A stretch of 16,488 nucleotides of DNA from assembly GCA_937934775.1 (NCBI GenBank), contig CALGYL010000417.1, positions 1-16,488 of the forward strand, given 5' to 3'. The notes under the pieces are model-generated. The model was not told the DNA's origin and did no database searches. It was given only the letters and a program-made list of their open reading frames with translations. This DNA comes from an uncultured Clostridia bacterium (lineage in GTDB: Bacteria; Bacillota; Clostridia; Christensenellales; Aristaeellaceae). Each line of letters opens with the position of its first letter. Position 1 is the first letter of the stretch. Shown piece after piece: positions 6,048 to 15,012 of this stretch. Both the position numbers and the translations under genes were made by a program.

Positions 6048-6605
6048 ATGTTTGAGCTGGCGCTGCACATCCTGGATTTGGTGCAAAATTCGGTATCGGC
6101 GGGCGCCAAGCTCGTCGTCGTCACCGTTTCGCTGGACACCGCGCGGGACACGCTGACCATCACCATTTCGGATGACGGCTGCGGGATGGATGAGGCGCTT
6201 CTCCAAAGGGTGGAAAGCCCCTTCGCCACAACGCGCACAACCCGGAAGGTCGGTCTGGGCATCCCGATGTTCAAGCAGTGCGCCCAGATGTGCGGCGGCA
6301 CATTCAAGATTGAATCGACCAAGGGCGTCGGCACCAGTCTGACCGCAACCTTCCAAGCCTCCCACGTGGATCTTCCTCCGCTGGGGGACCTGAGAGGCAC
6401 AATGCTGTCTTTGGTGGCTGGAAGCCCTGAAAGGCCCGATTTCGTACTCCGCTACGGTGTGGACGGCCGCTTCTTCGAATTCGATACCCGGCCGGTCCGC
6501 GAAGCGTTGGGCGGCATGCCGCTCTCCGGAACAGAGATCCTCTCTTGGCTGGACGAGTACCTGGCCGAGGGCATCGTCTCGGTAACGAGCGAAGCCCGCG
6601 ATTGA
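6048..6605 (+). CDS. Solitary GHKL (histidine-kinase-like) ATPase in the hydrogenase operon
   Basis: A 185-residue cytoplasmic protein whose residues 1 to about 105 form a complete HATPase_c domain: N-box LDLVQNSVSAGA (10-20, N14), G1 box DDGCGM (42-47), ATP lid with FATTRTTRKVGLGI (59-72) and G2 box GVGTSL (93-98). There is no dimerisation/phosphoacceptor (HisKA) domain, sensor, receiver or membrane segment, so it is not a normal sensor kinase. It is closer to anti-sigma-factor kinases in layout. The last 80 or so residues belong to no family I recognise. The start overlaps an AAGGA that begins in the hydC stop codon, which suggests translational coupling. From memory, similar ATPase genes occur in other clostridial hydrogenase operons. 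The role is unknown; regulation or energy-dependent assembly are inferences. Confidence 0.9.
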   Translation: MFELALHILDLVQNSVSAGAKLVVVTVSLDTARDTLTITISDDGCGMDEALLQRVESPFATTRTTRKVGLGIPMFKQCAQMCGGTFKIESTKGVGTSLTATFQASHVDLPPLGDLRGTMLSLVAGSPERPDFVLRYGVDGRFFEFDTRPVREALGGMPLSGTEILSWLDEYLAEGIVSVTSEARD

Positions 6606-6635
6606 GATTATCAACACTTTTGGGAGGCATCAATC

Positions 6636-7001
6636 ATGAAATCTTTAGCTGAACTGGAAGCCATCCGTCAGAAGACGCTGGATCAGGTCAACCTCCGCCG
6701 TGAACACCAGGGCACCCGCGTCGTGGTCGGCATGGCCACCTGCGGCATCGCTGCCGGCGCCCGCCCGGTGATGCTGGCCTTCCTGGACGAAGTCAGCAAG
6801 CGCAATCTGCTGGACGTGACCGTGGCGCAGACCGGCTGCATCGGCATGTGCCGCCTGGAGCCCATGGTTGAAGTCACGCTGCCCGGACAGGATAAGGTCA
6901 CCTACGTCAAAGTCAAGCCTGAGATGGTGACGCGCATCGTGGCGGAACATATCGTCAACGGCAAGCCGGTCGACGAGTTCACCATCGGCGCCGCTGAATG
7001 A
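6636..7001 (+). CDS. hndB: HndB-like (2Fe-2S) ferredoxin-fold protein
   Basis: A 121-residue protein resembling the small HndB subunit of the Desulfovibrio-type HndABCD NAD(P)-linked hydrogenase, and the N-terminal thioredoxin-like [2Fe-2S] domain of hydB next door. Residues 1-25 are a helical extension. Then come the first ligand loop ATCGIAAGA (34-42) and the second loop TGCIGMC (66-72). There are only three cysteines (C36, C68, C72); the matching domain of hydB has four. Either the fourth ligand is non-cysteine or supplied by a partner, or the cluster is absent. GGGAGG lies eight bases before the ATG. It sits between the ATPase and hydB genes in the order expected for hnd operons. It probably modulates or bridges the complex. 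Confidence 0.85.
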   Translation: MKSLAELEAIRQKTLDQVNLRREHQGTRVVVGMATCGIAAGARPVMLAFLDEVSKRNLLDVTVAQTGCIGMCRLEPMVEVTLPGQDKVTYVKVKPEMVTRIVAEHIVNGKPVDEFTIGAAE

Positions 7002-7030
7002 GCCTTAAGCGATTGAGGAGGAATTAACCT

Positions 7031-8827
<1,797 letters not shown>

Positions 8828-8839
8828 GGAGGAGCCGCC

Positions 8840-10585
8840 ATGGACACCAAAATGATCAATCTGACGATTGACGGCGTAAACGTCTCCGTGCCGGAGGGGA
8901 CGAGCGTCCTCGACGCTGCCAAGTCGGTCGGCATTCGCATTCCCACACTCTGCTACCTGAGCGGGATCAACGAAATCGGCGCATGCCGCATGTGCGTGGT
9001 CGACACCGGCGCCCGCGCGCTGTCGGCGGCCTGCGTGCTGCCGGCCTCCGAAGGCATGAAGGTCAAAACCAACACGCCCGCCGTGCGCGAAGCCCGCAAG
9101 ATCAACCTGGAGCTTTTGCTCTCCAACCACGACAAGAAGTGCCTGTCCTGCGTACGCTCCACCAACTGCGAGCTGCAGGGCCTGTGCAACGAGTACGGCG
9201 TGGAAGACGAAAACCGCTTCGCCGGCTCCATGACCGAGCACCAGATTGACGACGTGTCGCCGTCGATCGTCCGCAACAACAACAAATGCGTGCTGTGCCG
9301 CCGCTGCGTCGCCATGTGCGAAAAGATCCAGAACATCGGCGTCATCGGGCCCACCAAGCGCGGCTTCAAGACCGCCATCGAGTCCGCGTGGAATATGCCG
9401 CTGGGCACCACCGCCTGCGTCAACTGCGGCCAGTGCATCGAAGTGTGCCCCACCGGCGCGCTGACGGAAAAGGACGATACCCAGAAGGTGTGGGACGCGC
9501 TGGGCAACCCCGACAAATTCGTGGTCGTGCAGCCCGCGCCGGCCGTCCGCGCCGCGCTGGGCGAAGAGTTCGGCATGCCGATGGGCTCCCTGGTGACCGG
9601 CAAAATGGCCACGGCGCTTCACCGCCTGGGCTTTGACCGCGTGTTCGACACCGACTTCGCGGCCGACCTGACCATCATGGAGGAAGCCTACGAGCTGATC
9701 GACCGCCTGACCAACGGCGGGGTGCTTCCGATGATCACCTCCTGCTCGCCGGGCTGGATCAAGTATTGCGAGACCTTCCACCCCGACTTCATACCGAATC
9801 TGTCCTCCTGCAAGTCGCCGCACGAGATGGAGGGCGCCATCATCAAGAGCTACTTCGCCGAGAAGAACGGCATCGATCCCAAGAAGATCGTGGTCGTCTC
9901 GGTCATGCCCTGTACCGCCAAAAAGTTTGAGCGCGCGCGGCCGGAGCTGAGCGTGGACGGCCTTGCCGACGTGGACGTGGTCATCACCACCCGCGAACTG
10001 GGCCGCATGATCAAACAGGCCGGCATTGACTTCCCGAACCTGCCCGAGGGCGACTTTGACGACATGCTGGGCGATTCTACCGGCGCGGGCGTCATCTTCG
10101 GCGCGACTGGCGGCGTCATGGAAGCGGCGCTGCGCACCGCTTATGAAGCCGTCACCGGCAAGACGCTGGAAGATGTGGATTTCGCGGCCTGCCGCGGCAT
10201 CGCGGGCGTCAAGGAAGCCACCATCGACCTGAACGGCACGCCGATCTCGATCGCGGTCACCAGTTCCACCGGCCTTGCCGGCATGTTGCTGGACCAGGTG
10301 CGCGAAGGCAAGAAGAACTACACCTTCATTGAAGTCATGGGTTGCCCGGGCGGCTGTGTCAACGGCGGCGGTCAGCCGATCGTGACTGTGGAACAGCGCG
10401 AGAAGACCGATCCCCGTGTGCTGCGCGCCAAGGCGCTGTACCGTGAGGACGCGAATAAGGCCATCCGCAAGTCCCACGAGAACCCGTCCATCAAGAAGCT
10501 GTACGCCGAATTCCTGGAGAAGCCCAACAGCCACAAGGCCCACCACCTGCTGCATACCCACTACGCCAAGCGGGACAAGTATTAA
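8840..10585 (+). CDS. hydA: [FeFe] hydrogenase catalytic subunit, trimeric/bifurcating type
   Basis: A 581-residue catalytic subunit that makes or oxidises H2 at the H-cluster and takes electrons from reduced ferredoxin and, through HydBC, from NADH. Order: an N-terminal NuoG-like [2Fe-2S] domain (C38, C49, C52, C65); a His-ligated [4Fe-4S] site (H97, C101, C104, C110); two ferredoxin clusters (C150, C153, C156, C160; C193, C196, C199, C203); then the H domain with L1 TSCSPGW (300-306), L2 MPCTAKKFE (356-364) and L3 EVMGCPGGCVNGGGQP (498-513), and the C-terminal small-subunit part. L1 has Ser where the classic TSCCPGW has its second Cys. AAGGAGG lies seven bases before the ATG. It is the last gene of the operon, followed by a strong hairpin. 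The hydE/F/G maturases are not in the window. Confidence 0.97.
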   Translation: MDTKMINLTIDGVNVSVPEGTSVLDAAKSVGIRIPTLCYLSGINEIGACRMCVVDTGARALSAACVLPASEGMKVKTNTPAVREARKINLELLLSNHDKKCLSCVRSTNCELQGLCNEYGVEDENRFAGSMTEHQIDDVSPSIVRNNNKCVLCRRCVAMCEKIQNIGVIGPTKRGFKTAIESAWNMPLGTTACVNCGQCIEVCPTGALTEKDDTQKVWDALGNPDKFVVVQPAPAVRAALGEEFGMPMGSLVTGKMATALHRLGFDRVFDTDFAADLTIMEEAYELIDRLTNGGVLPMITSCSPGWIKYCETFHPDFIPNLSSCKSPHEMEGAIIKSYFAEKNGIDPKKIVVVSVMPCTAKKFERARPELSVDGLADVDVVITTRELGRMIKQAGIDFPNLPEGDFDDMLGDSTGAGVIFGATGGVMEAALRTAYEAVTGKTLEDVDFAACRGIAGVKEATIDLNGTPISIAVTSSTGLAGMLLDQVREGKKNYTFIEVMGCPGGCVNGGGQPIVTVEQREKTDPRVLRAKALYREDANKAIRKSHENPSIKKLYAEFLEKPNSHKAHHLLHTHYAKRDKY

Positions 10586-10612
10586 GGCAGAGTCGGGCCG
10601 GATACACCCATT

Positions 10613-10641
10613 AAGGGCGCAGAGATTTTCTCTGCGCCCTT
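10613..10641 (+). terminator. Strong hairpin after hydA, probable operon end
   Basis: A perfect 13-bp stem AAGGGCGCAGAGA/TCTCTGCGCCCTT with a TTT loop starts 27 bases after the hydA stop. The sequence after it (GACACACC) is not T-rich, so it may act as a mRNA 3' stabiliser or a Rho-assisted end rather than a classical intrinsic terminator. Confidence 0.55.
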
Positions 10642-10796
10642 GACACACCATGCCCCCGCACGTTTGGGTGATTCCGCACCGGTGTATCTTATCATACCAA
10701 TGAAGAGTATTATTTCCCCCAAAGGGACGAGGAATTTATACTAAAGGAAAACATGAATCACTCCAAAGCGCCAAGGGATTTTCGATGCAGAACAAG

Positions 10797-10868
10797 GAGC
10801 CGGAGCGAGGAATAGCAGCGCTATTTTGAGCGGAAGGCGACGCTGTTTTGCGCGAAAAGACCCGGCTC
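10797..10868. repeat. Structured intergenic element, possible dispersed repeat
   Basis: GAGCCGG (10797-10803) pairs with CCGGCTC (10862-10868) and encloses a hairpin AATAGC-AGC-GCTATT (10811-10825). From memory, sequences of this style recur between genes in some clostridial genomes. Only one copy is in this window, so the repeat status is unproven. Confidence 0.35.
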
Positions 10869-10907
10869 GGCGGGTAAATTATACTTGGAATTGGTATCAA
10901 TGGGAAA

Positions 10908-10936
10908 TTGACGGTGATTCCTTTCTATTGTATAAT
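10908..10936 (+). promoter_or_regulatory. Sigma-A promoter of the SseB-family gene
   Basis: TTGACG (10908-10913), 17 bases, TATAAT (10931-10936): near consensus, 55 bases before the ATG at 10992. Confidence 0.85.
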
Positions 10937-10978
10937 TACCGCGTAACCATGGGTTCGCCGCGTGAGCACGCCGCGGAT

Positions 10979-10984
10979 GAGGAG
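10979..10984 (+). promoter_or_regulatory. Ribosome binding site that fixes the SseB-family start
   Basis: GAGGAG lies seven bases before the ATG at 10992. An in-frame ATG at 10962 lies upstream of it with no such site. Confidence 0.7.
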
Positions 10985-10991
10985 AATCGCC

Positions 10992-11783
10992 ATGTTCAAC
11001 GCAAGCAAGCCGGTGACAAATCCGGATCTGGTTTCCGCCATCCAAAGAGCGCGCGAGGACAGCACGCCGGAAACGTGGGCCGACATGGTTCGCGAAACGA
11101 CGAGGGCGCGATTCATCACCCCGGTGGATTTTTCGTCCTCCCCCGTCTCCGGCGAAACTGAAAAAAAGACCGCTCCCTCCTTTAGCTTACACATGCTGGA
11201 AGACCCGGCAAGCCGCCAGCAGTTCTATCTGGCGTTCACCGATTGGGAGGAACTGGCCAAGTGGCGCTCCGCGCAGGGCCAACGGGTATTGATCCTGACG
11301 TTTGACGACTACGCCCGGTTGGTTCTGGATGGCAAAATAGCCGCGGGCGGCTTCATCATCAATCCCTACAGCGGCAACGTGGTGTTTGGCAAAGCCATGA
11401 TCGAAACCGTCCGGCGGGAGAAGGCCGGGCTGACGAACCGGGGCGCGGAAAAGATGGTCATGAAAAAGGGAACGACGGTGTTCCTGGGCGAACCCGACGA
11501 GTACCCCGAGGCGCTGATCCGATCACTATCAAGCTTTCTGGAGACGCAGGGCGGCGTTGAAGCGGCCTATCTGCAATCGATGGAGAAGGACGGGGTTTCC
11601 AGCTATCTGGTGGCGGTGGATTTTCAAGGCGACCAGAAAGCGCTGTTTGACGGCATCTCCGGCGTCGCGGCCGGTCTATTGAGCGACATGGCGCTAAACC
11701 TGACATCCTGCGACACCGAATTCTGGCGGGACACCGCGGAAGGGCTGGAACCCTTCTATCAGAAGAACCGCGTCGGATGTTAA
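10992..11783 (+). CDS. SseB-family protein
   Basis: A 263-residue cytoplasmic protein with the two-domain SseB layout. The N-terminal domain (about residues 10-135) carries the family's 'FTDWEELAKW' stretch (82-91) and GGFIINPYSGNVVFG (119-133). After a linker, the C-terminal domain (about 160-255) begins VFLGEPDEYPEALIRSL. SseB was named from enhanced serine sensitivity in E. coli, but the molecular role of the family is not established. The ATG at 10992 is chosen for its GAGGAG site; the product from 10962 would be ten residues longer. The gene has its own strong promoter and stands alone. The next gene, 186 bases on, has a separate promoter. No clear terminator hairpin was seen after the stop. 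Confidence 0.85.
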   Translation: MFNASKPVTNPDLVSAIQRAREDSTPETWADMVRETTRARFITPVDFSSSPVSGETEKKTAPSFSLHMLEDPASRQQFYLAFTDWEELAKWRSAQGQRVLILTFDDYARLVLDGKIAAGGFIINPYSGNVVFGKAMIETVRREKAGLTNRGAEKMVMKKGTTVFLGEPDEYPEALIRSLSSFLETQGGVEAAYLQSMEKDGVSSYLVAVDFQGDQKALFDGISGVAAGLLSDMALNLTSCDTEFWRDTAEGLEPFYQKNRVGC

Positions 11784-11826
11784 CCTTTCCGCCTTCAAGC
11801 TTTTCCATATCATCAAGCGCGCTGCC

Positions 11827-11856
11827 TTGACATTCCCCCTTGGGCCCTGCTATACT
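11827..11856 (+). promoter_or_regulatory. Sigma-A promoter of the P-loop kinase gene
   Basis: TTGACA (11827-11832), 18 bases, TATACT (11851-11856), 113 bases before the ATG at 11970. The leader between them contains no clear riboswitch-like fold. Confidence 0.75.
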
Positions 11857-11969
11857 GGCCCGGACATTGACAGCGCGCGGCCTATAGGGGCCAGCGACCG
11901 TCGCCATGGGTTCGCCGGTATACGGCATTTCCCGGTACGCCGCGGACCCAATCACATCCGGAGGATTCC

Positions 11970-13004
11970 ATGCTAGAGATTCTGCGCGCTCACCGGGCGC
12001 GTTACCCCATGATGACGCCGCAGGACGCGGTCAAACTGATCCACCAGCGCGCCTTCGGCCCCGGGCACCTGGTCATGAGCCGTGAAAGCGCGCTGGAAGC
12101 GCTTGCGGAAGAACTGAAGAGCATCCGGAAGGATCCTTCGGTTCCTCTCTTTGAGCCGCTGGGCGCGGGCCTTGCGCGCATGAACCTTGCGTCGCCGGAC
12201 TTCCCTAAGCCGGAGACCGCGGCGGGCATGTTCTACGCCAGCGCCCGGATGCCGATGAGCGGCGCCTTTGAACTGGAGTTGGACGCGCTGGTTCGCGCCT
12301 GGCCGGAGTGCGCCGCCTATGTGGCCAGTTACCGGGCGGAAGGCTGTCCCCAGCCGGAGCACAGCGACGCTTTCCGCGCCGCGTACCATCCCGCATACCG
12401 GATCGTCCTGGCCAAGTTTCAGCACTTAACGGAAGTTTTCAGCCGGATCGACGCGCTTTCGGACAAGCCGCGCCTTCTGATCGCCATCGACGGGCGCTGC
12501 GGTTCCGGCAAAAGTACGCTGTCGCAACTGATCGCGTCGGTCTACGGCGCGATGGTCGTGCATATGGACGACTTCTTCCAGACCGAGCAGCAGAAAGCGG
12601 CCGGGGAGCGCGCGCCCGCCGCCAACATTGACGGCAAGCGGCTGATGGCCGCGCTCAGGCCCCTCTCCCGAGGCGAACCCTTCGATTTCCGCCCCTACAA
12701 TTGCCTGACCGGAGAATTTCTGCCGCCCCGCCACGTTCGCCCCGGACGCATTTCGGTGGTGGAAGGCTCTTACTGCCTGCATCCGGATATCCGGCTGGAT
12801 TATGACCTGAAGATCTTCCTCACCGTTGATCCAGAGACGCAGAAAGCGCGGCTCAGGGTGCGCAACCCCGGGCTGTACGACCGCTTTCTCGCGGACTGGA
12901 TTCCGCAGGAGGAGACCTATTTCAAGACCTGGGACATCGAGAAAAGCTGCCTGACGGTGGACGGCCGCGCGCTGGCCAAGGCGGACGAAGGGAAAACGCC
13001 ATGA
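11970..13004 (+). CDS. Uridine-kinase-like P-loop protein with an extra N-terminal domain
   Basis: A 344-residue two-part protein. Residues about 165-325 form a P-loop kinase domain of the uridine kinase/phosphoribulokinase type: Walker A GRCGSGKST (175-183), substrate-side HMDDFF (198-203), RPYNCLTGEF (241-250) and VVEGSYCLHP (263-272). Residues 1 to about 155 are a separate domain (YPMMTPQDAVKLIHQRAFGP, 12-31; EPLGAGLARMNL, 62-73) that I recall as a stand-alone protein of unknown function in other Clostridia. The kinase domain would transfer phosphate from ATP or GTP to a small hydroxyl substrate; which one is not clear. CGGAGG lies five bases before the ATG. The stop overlaps the next start (ATGA), so the DUF5655 gene is translationally coupled. 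Confidence 0.8.
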   Translation: MLEILRAHRARYPMMTPQDAVKLIHQRAFGPGHLVMSRESALEALAEELKSIRKDPSVPLFEPLGAGLARMNLASPDFPKPETAAGMFYASARMPMSGAFELELDALVRAWPECAAYVASYRAEGCPQPEHSDAFRAAYHPAYRIVLAKFQHLTEVFSRIDALSDKPRLLIAIDGRCGSGKSTLSQLIASVYGAMVVHMDDFFQTEQQKAAGERAPAANIDGKRLMAALRPLSRGEPFDFRPYNCLTGEFLPPRHVRPGRISVVEGSYCLHPDIRLDYDLKIFLTVDPETQKARLRVRNPGLYDRFLADWIPQEETYFKTWDIEKSCLTVDGRALAKADEGKTP

Positions 13005-13387
13005 GAAGCGTTAAGGCCGATCCGGCGGTTACGAAATATTTCGAGCGCGAGCCTCGGGCAGAAGGGTTGTTCTACGCGCTGATCCGGGCCTGCGCCGCCA
13101 TGGGCGACCCGAGTTTTGACGTCCAGAAGAGCGACATTGCGCTGGGTTCGCCGCGGCACTACGGCTACGCGTGGCTGCCGGTGCATCCAGGCGCGGACAG
13201 GCCGCCGGTCTATCTGGTGCTGACACTGCGGTTGAAGAGAAGAATCGACTCGCCGCGCGTCATCCAAATCGTGGAACCTTACCCTGGCCGCTACGCCCAT
13301 CATCTGATCCTGTCCGCCCCGGCGCAACTGGATCAGGAGTTTTTGGGCTGGGTCCGGGAAGCCAAAGCGGATTCTCTGGAAAAGTGA
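13001..13387 (+). CDS. DUF5655-like protein
   Basis: A 128-residue soluble protein with no signal or membrane segment. The pattern fits DUF5655 as I remember it: a small N-terminal helix region (LFYALIRACAAMG), a short strand pair (HYGYAWLPVHPG, PVYLVLTLRLKRRID), then RYAHHLILSAPAQLDQEFLGWVREA at the end, with the family's conserved 'HH-x-L' and 'LD-x-E-x-x-W' features. Its biochemical role is unknown. The ATG overlaps the TGA of the kinase gene, so both are probably made together. No separate ribosome binding site of strength is present. No terminator is obvious in the 158 bases before the oppositely oriented DUF4177 gene. Confidence 0.8.
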   Translation: MRSVKADPAVTKYFEREPRAEGLFYALIRACAAMGDPSFDVQKSDIALGSPRHYGYAWLPVHPGADRPPVYLVLTLRLKRRIDSPRVIQIVEPYPGRYAHHLILSAPAQLDQEFLGWVREAKADSLEK

Positions 13388-13545
13388 CGCCCGAGACACA
13401 ATACAGCGATGAGCTCCGGCTGCGGATGGCCGCGAATCCGACCAGTAATAGGTGGCGCAGGTCCATGCTTGTCGCAACCGGGCTTTCGAGTTTTCGGAGG
13501 ATGCATGGCGCTTTTCGTCAGGTTCGCCACACGCATTCGGTGCGT

Positions 13546-13764
13546 TCAGGCCTCCATCGGCCGCTTGAACGTGAAGAGCAGCGACGACGTGCTGCCGCTG
13601 ATGTAGCTGAACGGCGCGACAGAAACCAGCTCCCAGCCTTCTTTGCCGTAATCCCGGATGATCTCCGCCGTGGTCCGGCTGTTTTTATCGTCCAGGTTCC
13701 GCTTTTTCCACAATGCGTCGACGTGCGTTATGGTCGCATCGTAAAACGCATATTCCCATTTCAC
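13546..13764 (-). CDS. DUF4177-like small protein
   Basis: A 72-residue soluble protein with the DUF4177 pattern: MKWEYAFYDATI at the N-terminus, RDYGKEGWELVSVAPF (37-52) in the middle and LLFTFKRPMEA at the C-terminus. Function is unknown for the family. The start is placed at the GTG at 13764, eight bases after GGGGG. The longer reading from 13851 has no binding site and adds a poorly conserved stretch, though it cannot be excluded. The gene converges with the DUF5655 gene and stands alone. No good promoter pair was found upstream; TATAAC and TATCGT on the minus strand are possible -10 boxes. Confidence 0.72.
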   Translation of the reverse strand: MKWEYAFYDATITHVDALWKKRNLDDKNSRTTAEIIRDYGKEGWELVSVAPFSYISGSTSSLLFTFKRPMEA

Positions 13765-13891
13765 ATGTAACACCCCCGCACCAAGTTTCGACCGATGGCT
13801 CACGATATCATCTGTTATATCGGCATTTCTACTTTGTTTTTTACCATCCAATCAGAATTCTTCGCATCATCCGGAACCAAATGGGCAGGAA

Positions 13892-13924
13892 AAAGCGGCT
13901 CGCCTCCTGCGCGCAAGCCGCTTT
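13892..13924 (-). terminator. Terminator of the hprK-glcK-HD-glutaredoxin unit
   Basis: A 9-bp stem AAAGCGGCT/AGCCGCTTT with a 15-base loop. On the minus strand it ends in TTTTT followed by CCTG. It lies 85 bases after the glutaredoxin stop codon. Confidence 0.65.
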
Positions 13925-14008
13925 CATGTAACCCTTATACTTGATTTACGCCGGTACGCTCGCTGCGGCGGACTTCAAGCCCGCCGATCTGGAGCCGCAG
14001 GGCTTCCG

Positions 14009-14269
14009 CTACGAAAGCGCCTTCTGGAAGACGGATTCGATCATGGCCTTGGTGGCCACGCCTTCATGCGCCTTGACGCCGTCCACATAGTACGTGGGCA
14101 CGAAGTAATAATCAAAGCTCCGTGCAAAATCGCGTTCGCGCCGTTCCTCAACCTTTCGGACTTCCACGCTTCCGTATTCCGGATGTTCCCGAAGCACTTC
14201 CTCCATCCACCGGTCCGCCTGACGGCAGAACGGGCAGCCGTCCATATAGAAGTACAGCACCTGTTTCAT
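14009..14269 (-). CDS. Glutaredoxin/thioredoxin-fold protein
   Basis: An 86-residue cytoplasmic redox protein. The active site is GCPFC (C12 and C15) after the first strand (KQVLYFYM), and the cis-proline loop is FVPTYYVDG (about residues 56-64). Length matches small glutaredoxin-like proteins. The CPFC centre is a variant of the glutaredoxin CPYC. It would reduce disulfides or act as an electron carrier to a partner reductase; no partner gene is nearby. AAGGAG lies eight bases before the ATG. It follows the HD gene with a 19-base gap and is the last gene of the minus-strand unit. The 70 bases after the stop look unusually coding-like in another frame, so a frameshifted tail is possible. Confidence 0.85.
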   Translation of the reverse strand: MKQVLYFYMDGCPFCRQADRWMEEVLREHPEYGSVEVRKVEERRERDFARSFDYYFVPTYYVDGVKAHEGVATKAMIESVFQKALS

Positions 14270-14288
14270 CGCGTTAGCTCCTTGAAAT

Positions 14289-14954
14289 CTACATAAGTAC
14301 GGTGTTGTTGATCGTCAGCGAGAAGTGCGCGCCCAGGAACTCCGACGCGCCCTTGCACATGAACATGCGCGTCAGGAAGATCTTGAAGTACTCGATCACC
14401 GGACAGATCGAAGTGTCGATGGTGATCTTCAGGCAGATCTCGTCCCGGTCGTCATAAACCTCCAGCCAGGACTTGGTGACCGCGTAATTGACGCGGTCGT
14501 GGATGTCCTCCCGGAACGCGTCCGTGCCGGGCGCGCGTACGCGGGATCGGCGCACGTCGGACTTATCCGCCAGGATCAGCGCCGCCGCCACCCGGTTGAC
14601 CGCCATGCCGCTGCCCTCGTCGTGGTTGCCGATGGCGGAGCATACGGTGGCGATCTCCTCCGGCGGCATGCCCAGCCCGGTAAGAATCTGGAAAGCCATC
14701 GTGGCGCTGGTCAGCGCATGGTACTCGCGGTTGATCATGTTGCCCATGTCGTGCATATAGCCCGCGATGCGCGCCAGTTCCACTTCCCGTTCGCTGCCGC
14801 CGTAGCGCTTGATCACGGAAGCGGCGCAGCCGGAGACCTTCGTCGCGTGGGCGAGGCCGTGCTCTGTAAAGCCGATTACGCCCAGCGCGTCGTTTGCCGC
14901 CGTAATGTAGGTGTGTACGACGGGATTTTCCTTGATATCGTTGAAATTAACCAT
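14289..14954 (-). CDS. HD-domain phosphohydrolase
   Basis: A 221-residue soluble protein with an HD metal-dependent phosphohydrolase domain: H32 and H36 (TEHGLAHATKVS), H68-D69 (AGYMHDMGN), H79 (REYHAL), H111-D112 (GNHDEGSG) and D130 (ILADKSDVRRSRV). The extra His residues suggest a two-metal site as in the HD-GYP/YqeK-like groups. The GYP motif itself is not present. The C-terminal 60 residues (DRDEICLKITIDTS; EYFKIFLTRMFMC) form a small alpha/beta part not recognised. Substrate is unknown; nucleotides or cyclic dinucleotides are family possibilities. The start at 14954 has AAGGA five bases upstream. It lies 58 bases after glcK, and a 6-bp hairpin (14991-15007) sits in that gap. Confidence 0.85.
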   Translation of the reverse strand: MVNFNDIKENPVVHTYITAANDALGVIGFTEHGLAHATKVSGCAASVIKRYGGSEREVELARIAGYMHDMGNMINREYHALTSATMAFQILTGLGMPPEEIATVCSAIGNHDEGSGMAVNRVAAALILADKSDVRRSRVRAPGTDAFREDIHDRVNYAVTKSWLEVYDDRDEICLKITIDTSICPVIEYFKIFLTRMFMCKGASEFLGAHFSLTINNTVLM

Positions 14955-15012
14955 GTATTCCTTTTCGTTTCCTTTCTTGGTCCAGGGGGTCGGATGAAAA
15001 CCATCCGGATTT

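Larger units (their letters stand above)
10586..10991. other. Intergenic region between hydA and the SseB-family gene
   Basis: A 406-base stretch with no protein gene seen. It holds the hydA 3' hairpin (10613-10641), an inverted pair GATACACC/GGTGTATC (10601-10608/10681-10688), a compact structured element (about 10797-10868) and a near-consensus promoter (10908-10936) for the next gene. Confidence 0.75.

Noticed and set aside
10947..11917. 14-base direct repeat CCATGGGTTCGCCG in two gene leaders (10947 and 11904)
   Set aside because: A single 14-base match in 16 kb of GC-rich DNA is near chance expectation, and its distance from the two promoters differs.
13171..13770. 199-codon plus-strand frame across the DUF5655/DUF4177 junction
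   Set aside because: It overlaps two better-supported genes in other frames and has no motif.
14991..15007. 6-bp hairpin between glcK and the HD gene as a terminator
   Set aside because: Short stem with no T run on the minus strand (ACCCC follows), so it probably does not end transcription.
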